The notes beneath the pieces are model-generated. The model ran no database searches, had not been told where the DNA came from, and was given only the letters and a program-made list of their open reading frames with translations. Below, one piece after another: positions 1 to 12,768 of a stretch of 64,000 bases of DNA. A program made the position numbers and the translations under genes. How positions within the stretch are numbered: position 1 is the first letter of the stretch; each line of letters starts with the position of its first letter. Source of the stretch: Cruorifilaria tuberocauda (Eukaryota; Nematoda; Chromadorea; Rhabditida; Onchocercidae); NCBI GenBank assembly GCA_013365365.1, contig JABVXU010000059.1, forward strand, positions 62,001 through 126,000. The letters run 5' to 3'.

Positions 1-651
<651 letters not shown>

Positions 652-3600
652 CTAAAATACATAATATGAGTTTACAAAAAAAAGGAATTGTTGGAAATTT
701 TTTCCAACTCGCAGAAGACCGGGGCGGTGAAAAAATCCATTAAGCGAGGGCGTTATTTGCGGAATGATTCAAAATCAAAAATTCTAACATAAATTGCACC
801 TTGCTATCTGTTTTCTCATTAATTCTTTATTTCTTGAATAATAATAAGTTCACTCCGTCAAATTAATTCGTTATAATGAATTACAAAAGTACGTCATAAG
901 ATTCATTTTTCACTTTAAGTTAAAAAAGCGCATCTTGCATTTGAGGAAAAGCAATGGAAAGCAATGAAATTATTGAATTTTTGATTTATTGAACAGAAAT
1001 TTCTTTCAAAATGACTTCAGCTACATGACTTAACTTAAATATGCACACGGTGTAACATCTATGATGAGATTTATAATAGATTACTTCAATATGTGACAAT
1101 CTGTTCTTAATTACTTGGGATTAACACCCGATCATGATTTGTATTTTCCAGCTAACCAAAGAAATGAGCAAAATAAGCAAGATGCGTCCAAAATCTGCTT
1201 AGATTTAAAATTGATTTTAACGAACTTTCAGATCTTCGAAATCAGTCTTGGAAAACTGGAACTTAAGGCTTCAATTTTTTTATTTTTTGAAGGTGAAAGT
1301 CGGGAATGATCATGTAAGAAAATTTATATATGAATAAATTTAACAGAAGAATGGAATCATTCACTTTCCTCTCTTGTTTTAGCAGCATCAACGATTGAAA
1401 TTGTGAATAAACAAATCTGAAGTTAAATGTGGTCCGGAAAAGAAAAAACGGAATTGGACGAAATACCATCCGCAGCACACATACATCTGGCTGTACTAAT
1501 TCACATTGTTCAACTGGATCGCTATGAAATTTTTTGTCTAAGTGACAAAGATTCAGGGATAATCATAAATGTACATGTTCCTATCTTTGAAATTCTCCTC
1601 AGGTAAGAAACAGCCAAGATTTTCTCATATTTTTAGGGAATCTGTAACCTGGTGTCAACATTTTTTTGCAAATCAAGACTTTTTCTAGAAAGTCAAGTTG
1701 TTTATCCTTTTATAATCTTTTTCTGCATTATAAATTCATGTGGTAACATCACTATGCATAGAATAGAAGAAAACATACTTACAGATTTACTTACCTATAT
1801 GATATGATACTTATTGAGCCAAATAAAGCGATAAATAATTTAATGATAACACTACAATGTATTATTTAATTAAACATTTGAAATATTGAGTAAATAATAT
1901 AAGGTTGACTTTTGATCCAACTGCTAGAAATATTTCCTTTTAAATGTCCAGGACTATGTTTGATTAATTGCTTGATACATTCATTAGTTTTAATTTAAAT
2001 TATCAAAGTATTAATAATATTCAAATGAAAATTTTGTAATTATTTCATTTCCGTACAACTAGTTTCGATCTAGAAACTAGTTCAATTCTTTGAATTTGTG
2101 AATTAGTAGTATTTTGAATTAAGAATTGAAAGTATTTTGATTTTTTTTGAAGGAAAAAAAAGATTATCTCTGATCCGATCATCCATCAATAATAATTCAA
2201 GTGAGCTTTAACCTAATGCTAGCTAGTAATTGATGATAGAGTGTTTTATATTTAACAAAGATATTCATTTTAATTTTCTTTCCTTGTTGAAATAGTATTA
2301 GTTAGGAACATGTAAGAATTGAACGATAAGTTTCAGTCTCGAATTAGAAATGAATCTGAAAGAATCTTTCTTTTTTTCTTTTCATTCTTTCGAAAGATTG
2401 GCAACTCAATCAATCATTTCCATCAATTTCTGCCTTTCTTGAAGAACGGCTAAAGCACGCTCTCTCTTTATTTCCATCAATCTTTTTCACACTCCTCTCT
2501 TTCTCTCTTTCCAAAAGGTATCATTTTGTTAAATTTCATAAAATTGATCTTTTCCAAGGATATCACTAAATATACCCCTTCATTTCAGTAAGAGACAGTC
2601 ATTTCTACGTTTGATCCCCTTATTTCATTTCTTCTCTCTCTCTTTCTCCTCAGATATGATTACAAATTTTACGCTATTACAGTTAAAACCTCATATTTTC
2701 AAAAGTGTTCAATCAATTTTTTCTCCTTATATTGCAAGAAATATCAGGGCACATAAGAATTTATCTCTTAATTGATTCGTACAATTTAAAATAAACTTTA
2801 GAGTATATTTTTGTATGTATGGTACTCTTATAATTTATTAAAACAATCGGTCTCTGCATATAATTAAGCAAAATAATTGACTTCAAAGTGTATTTTTGTG
2901 TGTAATTTCTCAGAAACAAAAGGAACACAACTTATGTCATTATTAGTACAACAAATGTTAAGTTATGATATTCTCATACTAAGTATATTTCACTCATTTC
3001 AAGTTGAAATCTTTCAATAACTAAAAAGTCACTGTGTATCATATAATAATAATAAATAACAATGTAATAAAAAAGCTCACTGTTTTCAATAATTTAAATC
3101 AATTCATTTTCATTATTATTATTATTATTCCTCTTTTCATTTAACAAGAAAAATAAGTATCAAATTGTCTAAATAAATATCCATTTTTCCTCCTTTCTCT
3201 CTCTTTCTCTCTCATATGAAATACTAACTTCTCATTTCTTACCGAACTTTTATAATATTTTAATATTTTTAATATAATATTAAAAAAAAAATGAAAACAA
3301 CAGATAATTGGATCTGTTTGAGCTGACAATAAAATTTAATTCATAAAATTAATTTGAAGACTTTTTAATCAATTTTTATGTTCAGCTATATTTGTGATAT
3401 TTTAAATAATGTGTGAAATATTCATAATATTACGTGTTCTCATTCTCATTTTACTTCTCATAATGACTGAAAATATATTAATTAAGTTAATTTTAAAGAT
3501 TTAAATTTTGTATTTTCATTAATTCCATTTTTCGAAATAGAAAAACAACCATGTTTTTCTTAATTTGATGCTTTTCAAAATAAATTTCCGCCTCATATCA

Positions 3601-5805
3601 TTTTATTTAATACATAATAAAATAATATGAAATTCTCACCATTCATCAAAGGGATCATTGTTGTTGTTATCACCGCCACCATAAACAACAACAATAACAA
3701 TAAGTTGTTGTTGCGCGAATATTATCCTTCGTTCTTCCCTTCGCCATTCACTCATTCAACTGGAAAGGAATTAATCTAAAAGAGAAAAGAGAGAGAGAGA
3801 GAGAGAATGAAAAGAAAGGGAAATGTATAATTGGCCTTAATCTTGTTCATTTTTTCAAGTCATCAAATTTAAAATGGTATTTATTCTCAATGATTATTTT
3901 TTTCTTTTTCAAAAAACTGGAAAAACAATTCCATCCATCTTTTTCTCTTTAATTGTCAGAAAAAAGTATCTGAAATTGCCATTACATATCTTTTTCTTTC
4001 GTTCTGCCATAAAATAGTCTTGAAAAAAGCCTTTTTTTCTTGCTCATAGCTTTATGGCGCTTCCTTTTGGTAATTTTAGTTATTGCCTAATTGTAAGACA
4101 TTTGGATTGAATTGTGATTATTATTATTATCATTCTCTTGCCATCTTCAGCTATTTTCTTTTTTAAAAAAAGATAAAATAAGGAAGAGAGAGAGAGAAAA
4201 GAATTGAATTTTAATTATACTTCAACGATTGTTTTCTTTCCATTCTTTCTATTTTTTATCTCTCACTGAAGTTTTTTTCTTTGAAAAGAAGAAGAAAAGT
4301 TGGGAAAATTAATAATTTGATGAAAATTTTCGACGATATATTGTAACTTTTTACAATAAAATCGTTGATTCATTGGAAATAGTTTGGATTTTTTTCTCAT
4401 ATCTGATATTTTTCCATATTATTCGTTCATTTGCATTTTATTTATATTTTTAATTGTTGAATTCTTTCACTGATTTCATTTTATTCCAGATGTACCGATT
4501 TTTATTTTATCTATTTGGAGTTATGATAAGATAAAAAAGAGGATATTTTAAGAGGAAAAAAAATTAAAAATTAATCTCAATTAATATTATATTAATCATT
4601 TTTAAAAAATTCTTTCAGTGATTAGTGAACTTTGTTGACATAGATGATATTATTGCCTTCTTCTTAGTACAATTTAATTTATCCAACTTGAAAACATATT
4701 CGTAAATCTATTAATCAAGAAATGTGTTATGATGACAAAGTAAAAAATTTTACCTTCACTTATCACGATAGACATTGCTCATTTTTATATTTTGAATTTT
4801 TTTTCAAGCATATTGGAATGGGAATAGCATTTTTGAATTTTAGAAAAATCATGAAGAAATTAGAAATTTTTTTCCGGTTTCATAAATGAAGAGATATTTC
4901 GGAAAAAGATAATATCCGTTGCGCTGTAACATTTCTCTTAGAGCATATTTGTCGGACAATTTAAAAGAAATGTTGAAAATTGTTTTTCAGACAAAATTCC
5001 TTTCAAATAATCGATTCAAATAAAATGAGATAAAAAAAATGAAATTAGTGGACGGCTCATTTGAATGATTATACTGTACCGGAAATGATATCTTACAGAG
5101 AATTATTTGCATGTGAAAGAAATGAATGACTGTTTGTTTTATATCTCTTCTATTCATTCATTCCAAAACGAGGAAAAAAAAGAAACGAATCGTTTCAAAA
5201 TTATCTTCTATTGATTGCTATTTGATGGACAGTGATAACATTTATCACTTGATAAACTGTATGAATTGGATAATCTATTAGGCATCCAATCGATTAGACA
5301 TGTTTCTTTAATCAATCAGTCAATCGATTAAGTGTATTTTATCATTCCATCGGTCGATAAGCTATCCAATTATTATATATAATGTAGTATAAATTATAGA
5401 TTCTATGTGGTCATATCAGGAAAAATGATTATATCATGCATCTATGTATGATGTTATTACTATAAAAAGATCTGATTGGAATAGTGCGTTTATATAAGTA
5501 CGTTAAAGATACGTTAAACCAGTCATAGATTAAGACTAAGGTTTAATATATGAGTGATAACTGATAAGATAGAAATGAGGTCAAGAATGATTAATCGAAT
5601 TAAAATCTCGTGAAACCGAATAGATGAATATCATTTTCTCACCCCTCGACTTCTTGACAATACAGTATGAATTTCATCATGGCATTAATATGAAAATCAA
5701 CCTTTCTTTCAGATTTATATCCGTAAATTAAAAATTCTAAACAATAGTATTTTTAATTAAAGAGAAAAAGAAAGAGAAAACAAGGTCAGTAATTGGAGAG
5801 ACAGG

Positions 5806-5849
<44 letters not shown>

Positions 5850-6883
5850 CCTCTTAGCTTAGAATTTTAGCAAACCAAGAGCAGTATAGTACGCATAACT
5901 AATTCGATTATTATTCCTTTTGGAGAATGGATGTATTTGGATTCGATCTATGTGGAAATCTTTGTATGTTGTATACACTATTCATACACCCAGATACACA
6001 CAAAAAGAATGTGTGTGTGTGCGTATGTAGGTATGTGAATAGTGTATGTAGCCTAGCTGTATCTCTATCGGATTCAGGCTTATCTCTCTCTCTGTATTTA
6101 AACTATATCCTTGGCTCATTCGTATATTTCGGCTTTCTCTTCCCTTGAAATCTAATCCAACTCTTCTGTTATTTCAATCAAATTTCATTTGCCTATTTGG
6201 AAATGTTCACAATTATTAGTTAAATTTCATCTCATTCATTCGTTGAGCTACTTTATAAAACTTATTCCTTCCAATTCAATCCATATTGTTCTCCCAAATT
6301 CAATCAGTAGTTGACTATTCCTTTTTTAATTAGTATTTAATTAATACTGCAATTTCATGTATTGTCTCATTAGCTTCCATTTTTCTTTTTTTAAATTAAT
6401 TTTTTTTGCTTTCCAATAAATTTCAATTTTTTTTATCACAAACTTCCACTTTCTGTTGCTCTGCCAATTCGATTATTTCTAGAAAAAAATCACAATTCAA
6501 AATCTCGTAAATTTCAGGGCTATCATTTCTTTTCGTTCATTTGTCCGTTTACTTATATCGTGCAAATTAAAAAAAAATCGGACATAATAAATTAATTTTA
6601 AAATAAAATTAAAATCGTTCGCTAGATAATAATCAGATTTCATATAACGATGATAATATATTTTTTTTTGTTTTCTCTGCGATTGATAGAAATTATTATT
6701 GTTGATTGGCAAACTTTTAGAGAATTTTCATTTTTTTTACTTCGATTATTTAAAGATGTAAAATTTCAGAATGCAAATTATGTGATTCCCTGTAAGATAA
6801 CTGAAAGAAAAAAACGAGTAAATTTTTGTTTGTTTCACGAAAAATATAGGCAAAGTAAAGGAAGGAAATGATTGGTGTAGGAG
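652..6883. other. Gene-poor intergenic region
   Basis: I see no convincing coding exon, tRNA or rRNA in these 6.2 kb. The DNA is AT-rich, with homopolymer runs, pyrimidine (TC) tracts near 2460-2520 and 2630-2650, short (AG)n tracts near 3785-3806 and 4183-4198, and a longer one at 5809-5847. A 12-bp inverted repeat, GTT-rich then AAC-rich, at 3657-3668 and 3684-3695 flanks a 15-base GC-richer loop. Short open frames here, such as 5927-6148, are microsatellite-driven (VCVCVC, SLSLSL) and not credible genes. The interval lies between the 5' ends of a minus-strand and a plus-strand gene, so it should contain both promoters. Confidence 0.6.
5809..5847. repeat. (AG)n microsatellite
   Basis: An uninterrupted run of about 19 AG dinucleotides, about 1 kb upstream of the SH2 gene. 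Other GA-rich tracts lie at 23059-23096 (hexokinase intron), 28499-28520 and 28806-28842. Confidence 0.95.
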
Positions 6884-8516
6884 ATGGAAGAAGCTCATTA
6901 TGATACTCCTTGGGAGTTCCTGCATCGTACTGCTTCATTTCCACCGCGGTAAATTATTTCTGTAAGAATATCTTGTATTTGCACTTTGAGAAAAGCTTTC
7001 AAAGAATCGCATAAATAGAAGTAAAAATTTGGTATAGATAGATTACGAGAAAAAAATTTTATTCAGAGAACGTCCTCATTCCGATTCAACAGAATTACTG
7101 TTAGGGAAAAGATTAGAACGTGACTTACACATCCGCTGTAGTGAAATTGGAGAACAGGAAACAAGTAATACTGTTGGATTATCATCGTCATCATCATGTC
7201 ATTCACCAACTGTTAAACATAACCGTGCTGTTATCAGGCAGGTTCGGCTAGTTACATTGCATAATTTATCTTAATTTCGGTGATTTATATATGCAATTGA
7301 ATAAAATTTATATTGTTATCATCGTAGGCAAAAATTGAAAAAACTTTAGTAAGAAAATTTTTAAAGCAGTTATGGTTATCAGTGTTACAGAGAGCTACTC
7401 TAACACAACTACTTGAATGTGATCCAAGACGAGCTTCAAGTACTGAGATTGAACGTGGTCGTTTCAAATTTGGTATTAGTAGTTTACGTGGTAAATTTTA
7501 AATTATTTCTGGTTAATTTTCATAATTTAAATTTAATGTTATTTATGATATGTTCATTATGTGAGAAAACAATTATGATTTTGAAAAGAAAAACTAATTA
7601 ATTAGATCCTTAAAATAATCTGTCATTATTTTATTATAGCAAAATTTTCAATAAAAAAAGATTTTCACATCCTAAAATGTTTTGAGGATGAAAGATATTA
7701 GAAAATTACTTTTAAAAAGAGAATAAAATTTCAACGTAAAAATTTTATAAGAACGTACAAGCGGACGTGATTCACGACGAAATCGCTACCGCGAAGAAGA
7801 AATCATTCATAAGGGTATTGACCGAGTTGATGCGGAGCGACAACTTTGCAACCAAGATATAGGCGCATTTTTGATTCGTGTCCGAGATAACGGCACGCTA
7901 GCGTTATCGATAAGAGCTAGTAAAGGTGTATTACATATCAAACTTGAGGTTCATTTCTTTTAAATCATATTTTGAGTTGAAAAAAAAACTTTTCTAAATT
8001 ACGGAAAAAAAACTCAAAGATGTTATAAGAAAAAAAGTAAGCAGTTCTTTCAATAAACAATCTCTCTTGGCCTAAATTCTCATACTACAAATTCCTATAA
8101 CTTCCAAATAGGAAATACTGAGATTCAATAATGATCCCTAGAATAGTGAACAGTAAATCACAATGGACAATGGTCCTTCAATTAAAATAATTTAATTTCA
8201 AGAATAGGACATATAGAATTAAAAAAGTGCAAAGCTTGTTATGTTCATACAGATAACTGATATAAAATTGCATGCTTCATGTTAATGATAATTTTCGCTA
8301 CTAGTTTGATGTCATTATCATATTACTTATTACTAATCTCACAAATAAGTATAAATTCAGCTTCGAAAAAAGCGCTGGGTACTTGGTGAAGGGCCAACGT
8401 TCGGTTCCATCGGCAGTATTATCAGTTTCTATCGATGTCATGAGTTACCGATTCGTGGAGCGGATCGAATGTTACTTAATAAACCGGTACTTGTTACTAC
8501 TAATGCTACTCGGTAG
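6884..8516 (+). CDS. SH2-domain adapter protein, SHB/SHD/SHE/SHF-like, 251 aa
   Basis: Predicted adapter that binds phosphotyrosine. Five exons join in frame: 6884..6948, 7067..7241, 7328..7490, 7752..7948 and 8361..8516. An in-frame TAG at 6878 supports the ATG, and GTGTAG just before it could be a trans-splice acceptor. The N-terminus carries YDTPWEF, like the YDxPWE motifs of the SHB family. Then come a serine stretch and a basic segment. The SH2 domain covers about residues 152-247: FLIR (174-177) supplies the phosphate-binding arginine, and the end LPIRGADRM...NKPV closely parallels the SHB-family SH2 C-terminus (LPIKGAEHM...). The usual Trp-Tyr at the start of an SH2 domain is replaced by Ile-Ile-His. 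An AATAAA lies about 200 bases after the stop. The SH2 call is firm; the subfamily is an inference from the two ends. Confidence 0.85.
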
Positions 8517-9642
8517 ATATTATCATAACTGGAAACCGTGAACCCAATTCTTTCTCTTTCTTTTTTTTCGTTTGATATTTTTAAATGTTTTCTAAACATC
8601 GCAATTTTTGTTAATATATGTTATTTAGTGTAGCATCGCTTTATTTCATTTACCTTCCGAATTTCAATTATCATGATAAACCTTTGCACTTTTCAAACTG
8701 AATTATTGAAAAAAAATGAATAAACTATGAAGAGCAGAGTTGTTTCTGCAACTTTTATTGTTATTTTTGACATTACATTTGCACAGCAAAGAAATAGAAA
8801 TAAAATACTGAAAAACTCAAGAATTAAGGGACACCAGGCTTCGTTGGACAAGAACCGATTCTTATGGCCCATTTCCTTGCTGCCACGACTTCAATTTCTA
8901 ATAAATTCGTCTTCCCGGAAGCGCAATTTTCAATAGCAGCTAAAAAGTGCGCGATTTTATAAATTTGTTGATTTGTTTGCCGAAAAAGGGAGTTAGAAAG
9001 GAAAGCGAGAGTGGATGAGTTAGCTTAGGAACTTTAGGCTCTAGGACTACAGATTAAGCTGTAAGCTATTCCCGGCTAAATGAGAAACATTTTGGCATGG
9101 ATCTTCTGCTGTTATCATTGTTCGCTTTTTAGAGAAAACTTTTAGTTGTCGTCTTTCATATTCAAATTTCTAGGAATATCAATGTTGATAGCATCAGATA
9201 TCAAAAAATTCATTTTTAAACATGTTCTAAACTTAAGTATAAGGTTGCTAAGTTTCATTGATATCGACCAAACAAAAAAGCTGTTCTGTTGAACTTAATT
9301 GATTAAATTCATCTATTCTTTGACGAGCAAAAAAGTAATTTTTTCATGTGTTTAATGTATTATTTGAATTTAATTGGTCGACTGAATTCGTTCATTCTTC
9401 AGATTTTCTCTCAGTTATATAAGAAAAAATAACGATAATTGTGTCAAATACAAGTTAGATAAGAAAAGGCTAGTATATATATATATTAATTATATATATA
9501 TTGATGTGTGAAGCAGTTCCAAAGAGTTTACCCTTATCGGGTCATCCAACCTTCTTTGTTTCATCCCCTTCTCCCTCTCCATTTCATTGCATCATTATTT
9601 TCTATTCTCCTATCTGCTTCCACTGTAACTCTCTCGAGGAAA
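8517..9642 (+). other. Intergenic spacer with AT repeat
   Basis: This 1.1-kb gap between two plus-strand genes has no convincing exon. An alternating TA tract lies at about 9476-9502. The frame upstream of the CoA synthase ATG stays open back to about 9508 and would encode a hydrophobic stretch, but it contains no ATG. It is therefore either 5' UTR or part of an unseen upstream exon. Confidence 0.55.
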
Positions 9643-12600
9643 ATGGATGATGTCAGATTGTTGGTCATCGGGCCGAAATTTCGGCAGGATATTGATGGCC
9701 TTTTGGCTAATGTATCTAAAACTGTTACTAATAAGCTTTACGTTCGAGTAGCTGCTGAATTGGACCTTTTCGAGGTTTGATTTTAAATTAAATCCATTTT
9801 TTATGAAATACGTTAATATTCGGATGGTACCAGTTGCATTTACTTTGTGATAATTATGCAACTGATTGTATAATCTATTAATTTTTCCATTTAAAAGTAG
9901 TGTAAAGACAGAGAAAGAAAAATTCATTTATTAAAATTTATCATTCAAATGATATGGCTTACCTATAGTTCATTTCTTTTTTTGTGAAATTTACTAAAAC
10001 TTAATAATTAATTTCAGATCTTATCGCAGGTCTATATAAAAGGATCAAGAATATGCGACACATTGGATATCCGAGTAATTATTGATGATAATCAAGAAAA
10101 AACATTTAAAACAATCATTAGTGATGATAAAACCATTGAGTGTAGTCGAACAATCAACAAACCATACAGCGCTGTTGTGCTTGGTGGCACATTTGATCGC
10201 TTGCATAATGGTCATAAAATGCTTTTATCGAGAGCTGTAATGGCAGCATCGGAACGTGTAGTATGCGGTATTACTTGTGGTGATATGATTAAAAGTGAGA
10301 TTTCACTGGATAGATTACGGTTGCATTGCAAAATCTAAGACAACTCAATTATTAATTTTGAATTCGCAAACCTTAGTTGGCTATAGATTATTGCAGTTTA
10401 ATTTCATAATGATTTCACATGATTTTTTTTGGTCGTAAGATAAACTTTCGATGTCAGAATGTCAATATCTATCAAAATATGGATAGAGAAATATTTTCCG
10501 TAAAGATTTTGTTCTGAGTAAAGAAAAAATGTTATCTGCCAAATACTTCAGAAAAAATATTATGGGAGTTAATGGAATCATTTGAAAAAAGAGCGAAAGC
10601 TGTGCAAGAATTTGTTGAAGATATTAGCTGTAGTGTTCGTTGTGAAGTTCATCCTATCATGGACCCGTATGGCCCATCAATCGTTGATCCAGATTTGAAG
10701 GCAATAATTGTCAGTAACGAAACGGAAAAAGGTGGTCATGCAGTTAACGATAGGAGAAAAGTAGGTTTTCACTTCTTTATAAAGAGTTAGGATGCTATTT
10801 GTTCAAAATGACTACGTGATAAAAGTAGTTTCATTGCAGTTTAGTAATAAACTAATGTACAGGACAATTCGCTTCTTTTCATAACAAATTAAGGAAGCGA
10901 AGTATTACTGCCGTCCTTATTATACTCCGTATTATACTTCCGAATCCATTTTTTTTACTTGAAAATAAAATATTTTACCTTCCAAATGAACCTATTATTT
11001 CAGGAAAGAAATCTTCCAATTCTCGATTTAATAAAAATAAATTTGATCGATGGAAAGGATGAATTAACCGGAGACTATAAGTTAAGTTCATCTACACGAC
11101 GTCGAGCATTGCTTGGAACGTTTCTAAGGCCGTTGAAATTCGAGGAGTTCCCTCGACCATTTGTTATTGGCTTGACTGGTGGTATTGCATCTGGAAAAAC
11201 GAATGCAGCAAATTTCCTTTCGAAAAATGGTTGCGAGGTATATGAACGACGATTAGTCTAAATATTAGCGCTCAATAAATGCACTCATTAGCTCTTGATA
11301 AAGATCTTATGTTTTATTAATATAAAACAGTTTTATAAATATTGATTTATACCTCAATCCTACGGATGTTATAAAAATTTTTTTCTATATCTACAGCCAC
11401 AATTAGGTTTTTATTGAGATACTTTTGTGTGTGAATAACATTCACATAGATTTTATTTTCGATTCGGCTTTTCTCATTTTATGATTACTTTTGCAGATGA
11501 TAAATTGTGATAAATTAGCTCATGAACTTTATGGGAAAGAAACTGTTATAGCAACCAATATTGCTGCAACATTTGGCGATCATATTATGCAAGACGGTGT
11601 GATTGACAGGAATAAGTTGGGAACGATCGTTCTCGCTGATAAAGTAGATCCTTCTTCATTTACACTGATAAAAAAATCCACACCAATTTTACTTGTTTGA
11701 TATTCATAAGGGTTAACAAAAGCTTAATATCGGCATTAAGAAGGCAGATTTAGTAATTCTTAGAAAACTGTAACTTTTCATCTTGTAACTTTCCAGGAAA
11801 AACTTAGAATGCTGAATAATATCATTTGGCCATCTGTAAAGAATAAAGTCAAAGAAATTATTGCACAGAGCAAAGCGGAATTTATTGTTGTTGACGCGGC
11901 AGTGCTTTTGGAAGCAGGCTGGGATAGTGATGGAATAGTACATCAAGTATGGAGCTGTATAATACCTCCAACTATTGCTAAGGAACGCATTGTAAAACGA
12001 GACCATATTTCAACTGAAGAGGTATTTTTTTAGATAATTTATACAAATGACATGTAATTTGATGTTTAATTTAATATAATTTAATGGGACTTTTCTCTGC
12101 AATCATCTGCATAATTTACTATCATTTGGGGAAAACCGATATATTTGTGTAGTATGCAGATGTTCGTTTTTTTTTGTGATCACACAAGAAAACTTATAGG
12201 ACGTACATCACAGTGAAACAATATAGTACATTAATCCTCAAATCATCAATGAACATTTCTAATGACATATTTATGAAAAGCATATAAAATACTAGTAGAG
12301 AACAAAATTTAATAACGACATGACATATGCTATACGTTGCATTTCATGTTAGGTTTCCGTTTTTATTTCTTCGTTCCATTTTGGAATAGCTAACCATTTT
12401 TGTGTTTCATTTCATCCTTCTTACATAAGGGACATCAATAGCTCATATGTCATCCTGACCTTATTTTCATTTTCATACCAGTCAAAATTTCATGGGATAT
12501 CGACCTGAAACCTCTTTTCTAGGTCTTTCCTATCTATTTCATACGATACGTTTGCAGAGTCTTTAAAGAGATCCACAACAATTTTTTATAGGCAGAAGAG

Positions 12601-12768
12601 CGAATTCATTCACAAATGAGTAATTTGGAGCGTGTCAAACGCAGTGACGTTGTGATCTGTTCACTTTGGACATATGGAGAAACGAAAAGACAATTACTTG
12701 CAGCCTTGTCCGCGCTGCGCTCATTTGCTAGTCAGTGTCCTCGGAAATATAATTCTGCCACTGCTTGA
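9643..12768 (+). CDS. COASY: Bifunctional coenzyme A synthase (PPAT + dephospho-CoA kinase), 466 aa
   Basis: Catalyses the last two steps of CoA synthesis: 4'-phosphopantetheine adenylylation, then dephospho-CoA phosphorylation. Seven exons join in frame: 9643..9774, 10018..10294, 10552..10760, 11004..11237, 11497..11643, 11797..12021 and 12592..12768. The adenylyltransferase domain holds GGTFDRLHNGHK with the nucleotidyltransferase HxGH at about 107-110, followed by DPYGPSIVDPDL and VSNETEKGG. The kinase domain has the P-loop GLTGGIASGKT at about 262-272 and VVDAAVLLEAGW. The N-terminal region before PPAT is much shorter than in the human protein, and no clear mitochondrial anchor is seen from this ATG. 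It is the first ATG in an open frame that continues upstream, so an extra 5' exon is possible. The last 41 coding bases overlap the 3' coding end of the minus-strand Tat-SF1 gene. Confidence 0.95.

Noticed and set aside
5927..6148. 73-codon open frame
   Set aside because: Composed largely of TG and TC dinucleotide repeats (VCVCVC, SLSLSL); no splice signals or family motif.
9508..9642. N-terminal hydrophobic extension of CoA synthase
   Set aside because: The frame is open but contains no ATG; the first codon offered is GTG, which is not a normal eukaryotic start.
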